Below, one piece after another: positions 1-5,010 of a stretch of DNA of 5,010 bases. The DNA lies in the NCBI GenBank assembly GCA_002364005.1, contig DEXG01000025.1:32261-37270 (forward strand), read 5' to 3'. The first letter of the stretch is position 1; every line of letters starts with the position of its first letter. The stretch comes from Phycisphaerales bacterium UBA3190. Lineage in GTDB: Bacteria > Planctomycetota > Phycisphaerae > Phycisphaerales > UBA1924. The position numbers and the translations under genes were made by a program. Below the pieces are notes generated by a model. That model did not search any database and had not been told where the DNA came from. It saw nothing but the letters and a program-made list of their open reading frames with translations.

Positions 1-20
1 CCGCGGTCAGCTGACCGCGG
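1..20. repeat. Perfect 20-nt palindrome downstream of gene A
   Basis: CCGCGGTCAGCTGACCGCGG equals its own reverse complement. As RNA it would form an 8-bp GC-rich stem with an AGCT loop, or a longer stem if the symmetry continues left of the window. It lies 43 nt beyond the stop codon of gene A, about the distance of the terminators behind genes C and D. The position suggests a transcription terminator for gene A, but the expected T-run would lie left of base 1 and cannot be seen. A dimeric protein site is the alternative. The sequence from 21 to 63 between it and the stop shows nothing else clear. Confidence 0.6.
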
Positions 21-63
21 CGTTGTTGGTTTTCAAGATCGATGACCTGATCAGAGCGGGCGA

Positions 64-1362
64 TCAGGGGCAGCCATCCTGAAGCAGTCCGATGAAGATC
101 GAGACATCGAAGAAGTTGATGACTCCGTCGTTGTTGAAATCGATGATCTCGCAGCCGGGGGCCGGGGCAAGGTTGTAGCAGCTCAGGAACTCCGAAACAT
201 CGAAAAAGTTGACTTGCCCGTCGCCGTTGAGATCGGCCGGGCTGCAACCGCCTCCGCCGGGGCCCCAGAGCTGGAAGGCGAAGATCGCTGCGGGGACCGC
301 CGGGTTATCGCCGTCCGGGCATTGGTATCCGCCGAAGCTGAAGTTGTTGTAGGACCCGTCACTGCCGATGAGGACCGCCAGATCCACGGCACCGGTCCCC
401 GCGTCGGAAACACTGGGGTCGATATCCAAGCTTCCGTCGGGGAGCTCGATGAGCCCCTCGGGGTAGCCGAATGCGACTCCGATGGTGTCGGCATCGCTTG
501 GGGCAGCGATGCCCGTATCCATGTCACCATCGAAATCGTTTCCGGTGCCCGGCTGGTAGAAACGGACGGTCCAACCGAAGTCGAAGAGGCCGTCGCCGTC
601 CAGGTCGCTGTCGGGCACGCTGTCAAAGTCGTTGTCGCACAGCCCGATGGGTAGGTAGGTGCCGGTGGCGTTGTCGAAGACGCTGCTGTTGCAGAATCCC
701 GCGCCCTGGCAATCGCCGTCGGTATCACCAAGCTCAAAGGAGAGGTCGCTTCCCGGGACGCCCCCAACGAGGTCAACATCGAGCGTATAGCTGCTCAGGA
801 AACCCGGAGGCGCAACATTGCCCGGAAGGTTGTAGAAGAGGATGTTGACGACCGGCAGGCGCGTGGACTGGTTGTACTCACGCCCGTTGTCGGCATCCCA
901 TACGGTCCATTCGCCCGCGAGTTCTTCGACGCCGTCGCCGATGGAGTCGCTGTCGCTGTCGGTGTCCGGGTGGGCCACAATCCAGTTGACCGAGACGCAA
1001 TCGACAACGGTGTCTTTTTCAATGTCACCAAAGTCGAGCAGGGTCACATTCGTTGAGAGTGGCGTCGAGCCCGGGTTGTCGAGCGCGAAGAAGAAGGATG
1101 TGGAACCTGATGAGAAGCAGTCAGGAGGCGCCCCGCGGGTCGACCAGACAGAGACGCTGTCGCCGCTGTCCGCGGCGGCGGTGTGTCCGTCACGGTTCAG
1201 CGAGATGACACGCTCGCCGGTGACGAGGTTGTAGTAGATGTGGGCGATGTCGATGATTCTGCTCTGGTCGGGCTGGAAGATCGTCGGCTCGTCAGCGAGG
1301 GCGAGACCGTGCGAGAGGCCAACAGAACCCATCAAGATTGCGATTTGGTTTCTGTACTTCAT
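64..1362 (-). CDS. Gene A: secreted acidic protein with C-terminal GC-type dockerin (432 aa)
   Basis: Function is not recognised; the protein is predicted to be secreted. Residues 1-23 form a signal peptide (basic MKYR, hydrophobic stretch, A-L-A before Asp24). Residues 24-372 are the family domain, with IAHIYYN (39-45), VDC (120-122), an Asp/Ser run then GDGVEELAG (133-150), WDADNGR (155-161), DGDC (215-218), FCNS (223-226) and DGDGLFDF (255-262). The dockerin spans C373-C431: loop 1 is D377-D388 (D-x-N-x-D-G-x-x-N-x-x-D), loop 2 is D408-D419, and the protein ends G-C-P. The mature protein has ten cysteines: six in the core, four in the dockerin. C395 and C404 are absent from the other copies. 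The ATG is supported by AGGAG at 1369-1373, 6 nt upstream. Gene B ends 97 nt upstream on the same strand, so co-transcription is possible. This is the most diverged of the four paralogues. The CDS is secure; the dockerin call rests on motif recognition and any ligand is unknown. Confidence 0.93.
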   Translation of the reverse strand: MKYRNQIAILMGSVGLSHGLALADEPTIFQPDQSRIIDIAHIYYNLVTGERVISLNRDGHTAAADSGDSVSVWSTRGAPPDCFSSGSTSFFFALDNPGSTPLSTNVTLLDFGDIEKDTVVDCVSVNWIVAHPDTDSDSDSIGDGVEELAGEWTVWDADNGREYNQSTRLPVVNILFYNLPGNVAPPGFLSSYTLDVDLVGGVPGSDLSFELGDTDGDCQGAGFCNSSVFDNATGTYLPIGLCDNDFDSVPDSDLDGDGLFDFGWTVRFYQPGTGNDFDGDMDTGIAAPSDADTIGVAFGYPEGLIELPDGSLDIDPSVSDAGTGAVDLAVLIGSDGSYNNFSFGGYQCPDGDNPAVPAAIFAFQLWGPGGGGCSPADLNGDGQVNFFDVSEFLSCYNLAPAPGCEIIDFNNDGVINFFDVSIFIGLLQDGCP

Positions 1363-1368
1363 GAGTTA

Positions 1369-1373
1369 CTCCT
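1369..1373 (-). promoter_or_regulatory. Ribosome binding site of gene A
   Basis: AGGAG on the minus strand lies 6 nt before the ATG at 1362-1360. It fixes the start of gene A and places its signal peptide at the very N terminus. Confidence 0.8.
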
Positions 1374-1380
1374 AAAAGTA

Positions 1381-1440
1381 CATACGACAAGAGCCATTCG
1401 AGCGGGTGGCTCGTTCCCGTGCGGGTGTATTTGTCGTGTG
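1381..1440. repeat. Branched inverted repeat in the gene B-gene A gap
   Basis: Outer arms 1381-1390 and 1431-1440 are complementary at 9 of 10 positions; the exception is C·A in minus-strand RNA and a G-U wobble in plus-strand RNA. Inside, GAGCCA (1391-1396) pairs with TGGCTC (1407-1412), and CCC (1416-1418) can pair with GGG (1423-1425). The whole could fold as a three-way junction. It fills most of the 97-nt space between the stop of gene B and the start of gene A, ending 7 nt before the Shine-Dalgarno of gene A. It could attenuate or terminate gene B transcripts (only a TTTT at 1374-1377 follows) or act as a structured leader for gene A. It matches no riboswitch known to me. Confidence 0.45.
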
Positions 1441-1459
1441 TTCCGTCAGCGGATGAGGG

Positions 1460-2794
1460 TCAGGGGCATCCGCCTGCGCTGTAATCCTGGTAGAACTGTG
1501 ACACATCGAAGTAGTCCGTCGCGCCGTCGCCGTTGTAGTCGCCACCGGCGCTGATGTGCAATATGAACTGTGACACATCAAAGAAGTTCAGATGGCCGTC
1601 GTCGTTGAGGTCCGCAGGGCTGCAGAGTCCTCGCGGTCCGTAGAGCACGAACTGGAACATGGCCGGCGGGGTGTATTGGTCGCCTACGCATGCGAAGCCG
1701 CCGAACCAGTAGAAGCCGTTGTAGGTGATGATCTCGCCACCGCCACCATCAGAGATGGGCGGGTTGTAGATGACGAATCCGTCTTCGACACCGGTGCCGG
1801 GTGCTTCAGCCGAAATATCGACATTCCAGGTCCATGTGCCATCGCCGTTGTCAATGGCTGAGCCCTCTGGGACGGCGAAGTTGATGCCGATGCTGTCCGA
1901 ATCACTGGGTGCTGCCGAACCGGTGTCACTATCGCTGTCGAAGTCGTTGCCGATACCGGGCTGGTAGAAGCGAACGGTCCATGAGAAGTCGAACAGGCCG
2001 TCGCCGTCGATGTCGCTGTCGGGGAGACTGTCGAAGTTGTTGTCACATTGGGCGACGGGTAAGTAGGTGCCAGTGGCGCTGTCAAACACGCTGCTGTTGC
2101 AGAACGCGGCGCTCTGGCAATCGCCGTCGCTATCGCCGATTTCGAAAGTTAGGTCACTGGAGCTGAAGTCAGCGACAAGATCGACATCGAGGGTGTAGGC
2201 ACTCTGCGAGTCCGGGCCTGCGATATTGCCTGGCAAGTTGTAGAATGTGAAGTCGACCAAGGGCAATCGGTGGCAGTTGGGGCGGCCGTTGTCGGCATCC
2301 CAAATGATCCACTGTCCTGCGAGTTCTTCGACTCCATCACCGACTGAATCGCTGTCGGAGTCTGTGTCGGTGTGAGCGACCACCCAGTGCACCTGCACAC
2401 AGTCAACGACCGTGTCAACTGCGATATCACCCATATCAAGGACGGTGATCTGGGTGGCCAGCGGCGAAGCGCCGCCCATCGAGGTATTGGTCGGGTCATC
2501 GACCGCGAAGTAGAACGAGCTGGTGTAGCCAGCGCTTTCGCAGGGGGGGCCGGATTCCACGGCCCAGAGTGGCTGCTTGTAGTTGTAGCCGCTGTCCGAT
2601 CCGGAGGTTTGTGAATCGGAAAGCACGGTCACCACGCGTTCGCCGCTGGCCACATTGTAATAGATGTGTGCGATCTGCTGCACAGAGCCTACGGATGGCT
2701 CGAGGGTGACCGGTGTCTCCCCTGCGTGGGCCAGCGGGCTCAGCGATCCACTGAGTGCGATGAGTGTGCAAATATGCCTGTGCGTGCGTTGCAT
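1460..2794 (-). CDS. Gene B: secreted acidic protein with C-terminal GC-type dockerin (444 aa)
   Basis: A paralogue of gene A, closer to gene C; function unrecognised. The signal peptide is residues 1-24, cleaved after A-H-A. The family domain has IAHIYYN (41-47), VDC (130-132), an Asp/Ser run and GDGVEELAG (143-160), WDADNG (165-170), DGDC (223-226), FCNS (231-234) and DGDGLFDFSWTVRFYQPG (263-280). The dockerin spans C391-C443, with loops D395-D406 and D419-D430 (Asp at position 9 of the second loop where C has Asn) and the ending G-C-P. C174 is unique to this copy and sits where A and C read NQST; two residues are missing there. The start at 2794 was chosen over in-frame ATGs at 2932 and 2905 because GGGGA at 2801-2805 precedes it by 6 nt and because an upstream start would bury the signal peptide behind 46 charged residues. 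Gene C terminates upstream, so gene B needs its own promoter within about 2795-3012; I found no convincing one. Confidence 0.92.
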   Translation of the reverse strand: MQRTHRHICTLIALSGSLSPLAHAGETPVTLEPSVGSVQQIAHIYYNVASGERVVTVLSDSQTSGSDSGYNYKQPLWAVESGPPCESAGYTSSFYFAVDDPTNTSMGGASPLATQITVLDMGDIAVDTVVDCVQVHWVVAHTDTDSDSDSVGDGVEELAGQWIIWDADNGRPNCHRLPLVDFTFYNLPGNIAGPDSQSAYTLDVDLVADFSSSDLTFEIGDSDGDCQSAAFCNSSVFDSATGTYLPVAQCDNNFDSLPDSDIDGDGLFDFSWTVRFYQPGIGNDFDSDSDTGSAAPSDSDSIGINFAVPEGSAIDNGDGTWTWNVDISAEAPGTGVEDGFVIYNPPISDGGGGEIITYNGFYWFGGFACVGDQYTPPAMFQFVLYGPRGLCSPADLNDDGHLNFFDVSQFILHISAGGDYNGDGATDYFDVSQFYQDYSAGGCP

Positions 2795-2800
2795 GTTGTT

Positions 2801-2805
2801 TCCCC
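2801..2805 (-). promoter_or_regulatory. Ribosome binding site of gene B (decides the start)
   Basis: GGGGA on the minus strand, 6 nt before the ATG at 2794-2792. It is weaker than the sites of genes A and C, but the two in-frame upstream ATGs have none and would displace the signal peptide. Confidence 0.6.
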
Positions 2806-3012
2806 ATTTCTTATGCGTGCGTCGATCGGCGCCTCGTGACAAACACGATCTATATGGATATTCGAGCAGATCGGTGGGCGGTTGCAGTAAAATAGTGCCA
2901 TGCATACGATGATATTGCGTGCAGCGATGCAAGAGCCGGTCGTCGCTGACGAATCAGCTCGTTGCTCATGCCTTATATCGAACCCTGCGGGGGATGTTCT
3001 TGAAGCCAATGA

Positions 3013-3046
3013 AAAGACACCCGCGACCGAGGGCGCGGGTGTCTTT
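3013..3046 (-). terminator. Rho-independent terminator of gene C
   Basis: A perfect 12-bp stem, AAGACACCCGCG (3014-3025) with CGCGGGTGTCTT (3034-3045), extended by one A-T pair, around an 8-nt loop. On the minus strand it begins 43 nt after the stop codon of gene C and ends in TTTTC. The T-run is short, yet the stem is long and GC-rich. A near-identical copy lies behind gene D. Confidence 0.85.
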
Positions 3047-3059
3047 GGGTTTACACTGA

Positions 3060-3071
3060 GGCCCAATGGCC
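3060..3071. repeat. Small GGCC hairpin between gene C stop and terminator
   Basis: GGCC (3060-3063) and GGCC (3068-3071) flank CAAT, giving a 4-bp stem. In the copy behind gene D, a single base change (3062 versus 4659) converts this to a 6-bp AGGGCC/GGCCCT stem with a 3-nt loop. Role unknown; possibly only part of the 3' untranslated region. Confidence 0.35.
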
Positions 3072-3089
3072 CTTCAAACTGGGATCACA

Positions 3090-4379
3090 TCACGGGCAGC
3101 CGCCAGCGTTGTAGTCCTGGATGAACTGTGACACATCAAAGAAGTTCGTTGCGCCGTCTCCGTTGTAGTCACCACCATTGTTGTAGTCTTGGATGAACTG
3201 TGACACATCGAAGAAGTTCAGCTGGTTGTCGCCGTTGACATCCGCAGGGCTACAGCCGCCACCGGCCGGTCCGTAAAGCACGAACTGGAACATCGCAGGA
3301 GGGGTGTACTGGTCGCCTTCACATGCGAAGCCACCGAACCAGTAGAAACCGTTGTGGGTGATGCCAACGCCGGGGATTGGCGGGTTGTAAATGGCGAAGC
3401 CGTCCTCAGCGCCGGTACCCGCAGCCTCAGCCATGGTGTCGATATTCCAGGTCCAGGTGCCGTCGCCGTTGTCGGTGGCGGAACCTTCGGGGAAGCCAAA
3501 GTTGATCCCGATGCTGTCGGACGAGCTGGGCGCGGCCGAGCCGGTGTCGCTGTCGCTGTCGAAGTCGTTGCCGATGCCGGGCTGGTAGAAGCGAACGGTC
3601 CATGAGAAGTCGAACAGGCCATCGCCGTCGAGGTCGCTGTCAGGGAGACTGTCAAAGTCGTTATCCATGTTCGCAATGTTGCTATTGCAGAACGACGCAC
3701 TCTGGCAGTCGCCATCGCTGTCGCCGATCTCGAAGGTCAGATCGCTTGCGGTGAAGCCGGCAACGAGGTCGACATCAAGCGTGTACCCACTGAGGAAACC
3801 CGGTTCGGCAATGTTGCCGGGCAGGTTGAAGAACAGGAACTCAACCAATGGCAGGCGTGTCGACTGGTTGACCACACGCCCATTGTCAGCATCCCAGACC
3901 ATCCACTGTCCGGCAAGCTCTTCAACGCCGTCCCCGATCGAGTCGCTATCGGAGTCTGCGTCCGGGTGCGAAACGACCCAGTTCACTTGTACGCAATCAA
4001 CCACAGTGTCCAACGCGATATCACCCATGTCTAAGACAGTGATATTGGTGGCCAGCGCCGTGGCGCCGCCCATCGATGTATTGGTCGGGTCATCGACGGC
4101 GAAGTAGAACGAACTCAAGTACCCCTGATCTGCACAGGGGTTGCCGCCGGTCGAAGCCCAGATCGGGACGCTGTTGCCCGTGTCGGCCGGAGCGGTCTGC
4201 GAATCACCAAGGACGGTGACTACGCGTTCATTGAGGGCGACATTGTAGTAAATATGGGCAATCTGTTGCACACGCCCGATCGTCGGCTCGAGCATGACTG
4301 GGGAGTCCGCTGACGCGATGGAATCCATTGAACAGACGGTGCCGACGAGTGCGCAGACGAGCAGCTGCTTGCGATTCAT
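3090..4379 (-). CDS. Gene C: secreted acidic protein with C-terminal GC-type dockerin (429 aa)
   Basis: Third complete paralogue; function unrecognised. Residues 1-24 are a signal peptide (MNRK, hydrophobic stretch, cleavage after A-S-A). Family landmarks are IAHIYYN (40-46), VDC (127-129), an Asp/Ser run and GDGVEELAG (140-157), WDADNGR (162-168), DGDC (222-225), FCNS (230-233) and DGDGLFDFSWTVRFYQPG (251-268). The dockerin spans C376-C428: loop 1 D380-D391 (Asn instead of Gly at position 6), loop 2 D404-D415, ending G-C-P. After FCNS it lacks 11 residues present in A and B, including a conserved Cys, leaving five core cysteines instead of six. It also lacks four residues near 337-339 that B and D have. 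The start at 4379 was chosen over an ATG at 4421 because GGAGG (4387-4391) lies 7 nt upstream and the signal peptide then begins directly. Residues 340-429 are identical to the end of gene D. It probably has its own promoter (4482-4511) and terminator (3013-3046). Confidence 0.93.
   Translation of the reverse strand: MNRKQLLVCALVGTVCSMDSIASADSPVMLEPTIGRVQQIAHIYYNVALNERVVTVLGDSQTAPADTGNSVPIWASTGGNPCADQGYLSSFYFAVDDPTNTSMGGATALATNITVLDMGDIALDTVVDCVQVNWVVSHPDADSDSDSIGDGVEELAGQWMVWDADNGRVVNQSTRLPLVEFLFFNLPGNIAEPGFLSGYTLDVDLVAGFTASDLTFEIGDSDGDCQSASFCNSNIANMDNDFDSLPDSDLDGDGLFDFSWTVRFYQPGIGNDFDSDSDTGSAAPSSSDSIGINFGFPEGSATDNGDGTWTWNIDTMAEAAGTGAEDGFAIYNPPIPGVGITHNGFYWFGGFACEGDQYTPPAMFQFVLYGPAGGGCSPADVNGDNQLNFFDVSQFIQDYNNGGDYNGDGATNFFDVSQFIQDYNAGGCP
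3108..3219. repeat. 72-nt-period tandem repeat inside the gene C dockerin
   Basis: Positions 3108-3147 and 3180-3219 match over 40 nt with two mismatches (3117/3189 and 3138/3210). They encode the two copies of FFDVSQFIQDYN that end each dockerin half, 24 residues apart. The same arrangement recurs in gene D at 4705-4744 and 4777-4816, and in weaker form in gene B, where GAACTGTGACACATC lies at 1493-1507 and 1565-1579. Confidence 0.9.
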
Positions 4380-4386
4380 GAGAGTG

Positions 4387-4391
4387 CCTCC
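4387..4391 (-). promoter_or_regulatory. Ribosome binding site of gene C (decides the start)
   Basis: GGAGG on the minus strand, 7 nt before the ATG at 4379-4377. This strong site lies inside the longer open frame that starts at 4421 and shows that the upstream ATG is not the start. Confidence 0.85.
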
Positions 4392-4481
4392 AGAGATGTG
4401 GCTTCGCGCCGAGTGGCGCATTGAAATGAGTAAGACAACATCCTATCCGAAGATGGCATATTGCTGTTGCACGAAATACCC

Positions 4482-4511
4482 ATTTTATTCAACCTGCGAA
4501 CTGAGTTGCAA
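4482..4511 (-). promoter_or_regulatory. Candidate sigma-70-type promoter of gene C
   Basis: On the minus strand TTGCAA (4511-4506, four of six matches to TTGACA) is followed after 18 nt by TAAAAT (4487-4482, five of six matches to TATAAT). It lies downstream of gene D's terminator. Transcription would start near 4475 and leave a leader of about 95 nt, which contains a small GCGCC/GGCGC hairpin (4406-4419). Found by eye, so chance occurrence in this AT-richer gap is possible. Confidence 0.4.
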
Positions 4512-4608
4512 GAGATGGGCGTCAAGAAGTCCGGGAACATATATGCACGGGCACCAAGAGGGTTATGCCACGACGATGCATCTCTGCAGCACAGTCAGAG
4601 CCCAATAA

Positions 4609-4960
4609 AAAAGACACCCGCGACCGAGGGCGCGGGTGTCTTTGGGTTTACACTGAGGGCCAATGGCCCTTCAAACTGGGATCACATCACGGGCAGCCGC
4701 CAGCGTTGTAGTCCTGGATGAACTGTGACACATCAAAGAAGTTCGTTGCGCCGTCTCCGTTGTAGTCACCACCATTGTTGTAGTCTTGGATGAACTGTGA
4801 CACATCGAAGAAGTTCAGCTGGTTGTCGCCGTTGACATCCGCAGGGCTACAGCCGCCACCGGCCGGTCCGTAAAGCACGAACTGGAACATCGCGGGCGGG
4901 GTGTACTGGTCGCCTTCACATGCGAAGCCACCGAACCAGTAGAAACCGTTGTGGGTGATG
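4609..4960. repeat. 352-bp direct duplication, copy 2 (3' end of gene D plus terminator)
   Basis: The partner of 3012-3363. After position 4960, D carries 12 nt that C lacks, and matching resumes (4988-5010 equals 3379-3401 over 23 nt) at an offset of 1609. Confidence 0.95.
4610..4643 (-). terminator. Rho-independent terminator of gene D
   Basis: The same 12-bp stem as behind gene C: AAGACACCCGCG (4611-4622) with CGCGGGTGTCTT (4631-4642), 8-nt loop. On the minus strand the stem runs into six T (4612-4607), a better T-run than in the gene C copy. It begins 43 nt after the stop codon of gene D and insulates gene C from read-through. Confidence 0.88.
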
Positions 4961-5010
4961 ATTTCGCCACCCATGCCATCAGAGACGGGCGGGTTGTAAA
5001 TGGCGAAGCC
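4687..5010 (-). CDS. Gene D: 3' part of a fourth dockerin-bearing paralogue (107 aa visible, 5' end outside window)
   Basis: The reading frame is open to the right edge of the window; the internal Met at 4974 is not a credible start, because the residues before it (GFAIYNPPVSDG) continue the family alignment (B reads GFVIYNPPISDG, C reads GFAIYNPPIP). The visible part covers the end of the family domain and the whole dockerin with both calcium loops and the ending G-C-P. The last 90 residues are identical to those of gene C. Upstream of that block, D keeps a four-residue segment (around SDGMGGEI) that B has in similar form (SDGGGGEI) and C lacks. By analogy the full gene is about 1.3 kb, so some 1 kb lies outside. 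Its own terminator follows 43 nt after the stop. Confidence 0.92.
   Translation of the reverse strand, partial: GFAIYNPPVSDGMGGEIITHNGFYWFGGFACEGDQYTPPAMFQFVLYGPAGGGCSPADVNGDNQLNFFDVSQFIQDYNNGGDYNGDGATNFFDVSQFIQDYNAGGCP

Larger units (their letters stand above)
2795..3089. other. Non-coding gap between gene C and gene B
   Basis: A 295-nt gap. Its right part (3046-3089) is the 3' tail of gene C, and 3013-3046 is that gene's terminator. The remaining ~215 nt should hold the promoter and leader of gene B. AT-rich patches occur around 2851-2861 and 2886-2893 in an otherwise GC-rich context, but I found no pair of -35/-10 hexamers with acceptable spacing. No small gene with a convincing ribosome site is visible on either strand. 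Confidence 0.6.
3012..3363. repeat. 352-bp direct duplication, copy 1 (3' end of gene C plus terminator)
   Basis: This stretch matches 4609-4960 at a constant offset of 1597 with three mismatches seen by eye: 3062/4659 (non-coding), and 3297/4894 and 3300/4897 (both silent, third positions of proline codons). It covers the last 90 codons, the stop, the 3' tail and the terminator stem. Weaker similarity (CCAAT) continues a few bases beyond the low end after a 1-nt indel. At 3363 the match stops abruptly. Confidence 0.95.
4380..4686. other. Non-coding gap between gene D and gene C
   Basis: A 307-nt gap. From right to left it holds the 3' tail of gene D with a 6-bp AGGGCC/GGCCCT hairpin (4656-4670), the terminator of gene D (4610-4643), about 95 nt with nothing I recognise (4512-4606), a candidate promoter, and the leader of gene C with a 5-bp hairpin (4406-4410 with 4415-4419) and its ribosome site. 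No small gene with a convincing start is visible. Confidence 0.6.

Noticed and set aside
214..848. Long plus-strand and alternative-frame open frames across genes A, B and C
   Set aside because: Their translations are low-complexity (Arg/Cys- or Ser/Thr-rich), have no signal or family motifs, and are shadows of the GC-rich, Asp-rich codon pattern of the real genes.
1381..1440. tRNA gene suggested by the cloverleaf-like fold
   Set aside because: Arm lengths, the missing T-loop GTTC-A consensus in the right place, and the absence of an anticodon arm of the right size do not fit a tRNA.
1493..1579. CRISPR-like spacing of the repeated 15-mer GAACTGTGACACATC
   Set aside because: There are only two copies per gene at 72-nt spacing, in frame within dockerin coding sequence; they encode the same protein motif twice.
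2795..2932. Longer start for gene B at 2932 (or 2905)
   Set aside because: It would add up to 46 mostly polar residues before a clear signal peptide, and no ribosome site precedes those ATGs.
2900..3124. Plus-strand open frame of 74 codons in the gene C-gene B gap
   Set aside because: It has no ribosome site, runs through the terminator stem and ends antisense inside gene C. A frame sharing its tail at 4461-4721 exists only because the underlying DNA is duplicated.
4380..4421. Longer start for gene C at 4421
   Set aside because: The strong GGAGG lies inside this extension, 7 nt before the ATG at 4379, where the signal peptide starts.
3012..4960. Composite mobile element bounded by the 352-bp direct repeats
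   Set aside because: There is no transposase or terminal inverted repeats, and the repeats are the 3' ends of paralogous genes. Duplication or gene conversion explains them better.

Overview
The window carries one gene family in tandem. Three complete genes (A 64-1362, B 1460-2794, C 3090-4379) and the 3' end of a fourth (D 4687-5010, cut by the window edge) all lie on the minus strand. Each complete gene encodes a 429-444 residue secreted protein. Its order is a Sec signal peptide, a long acidic cysteine-containing domain of unrecognised function, and a C-terminal pair of EF-hand-like calcium loops closed by the ending G-C-P. That C-terminal module matches the 'GC-type dockerin' known from Planctomycetota of the Phycisphaerae/Phycisphaerales group. 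The module, the moderately high GC content and the Asp-rich secreted product suggest a (probably marine or aquatic) Phycisphaerales-like planctomycete. This is an inference from protein style; there is no rRNA or housekeeping gene here.

Layout in transcription order (right to left): gene D 3' end; a rho-independent terminator (4610-4643); a 307-nt gap with a candidate promoter and leader for gene C; gene C; a second copy of the same terminator (3013-3046); a 295-nt gap leading to gene B; gene B; a 97-nt gap filled by a branched inverted repeat; gene A; and a perfect 20-nt palindrome at the left edge (1-20). D and C are each followed by a terminator and so look individually transcribed. B and A are separated only by the structured gap, so they may share a transcript or be separated by attenuation.

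The array is evolving actively. The 3' ends of C and D, including the terminator, are the same over 352 bp with only three mismatches, and both coding mismatches are silent. Immediately upstream the two genes differ by a 12-nt indel at which D resembles B. This mosaic pattern suggests recent gene conversion or duplication. The two halves of each dockerin in B, C and D also keep DNA similarity at a 72-nt period. Gene C has lost 11 residues including a conserved cysteine. Gene A is the most diverged copy and has an extra cysteine pair in its dockerin.

No enzyme domain, transposase, integrase, RNA gene or CRISPR array was seen. The genes probably act as a set of related extracellular, calcium-binding proteins, but their partner and activity cannot be read from the window. 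The most interesting 'system' here is the tandem, converting family of dockerin-tagged secreted proteins with no visible cohesin partner.
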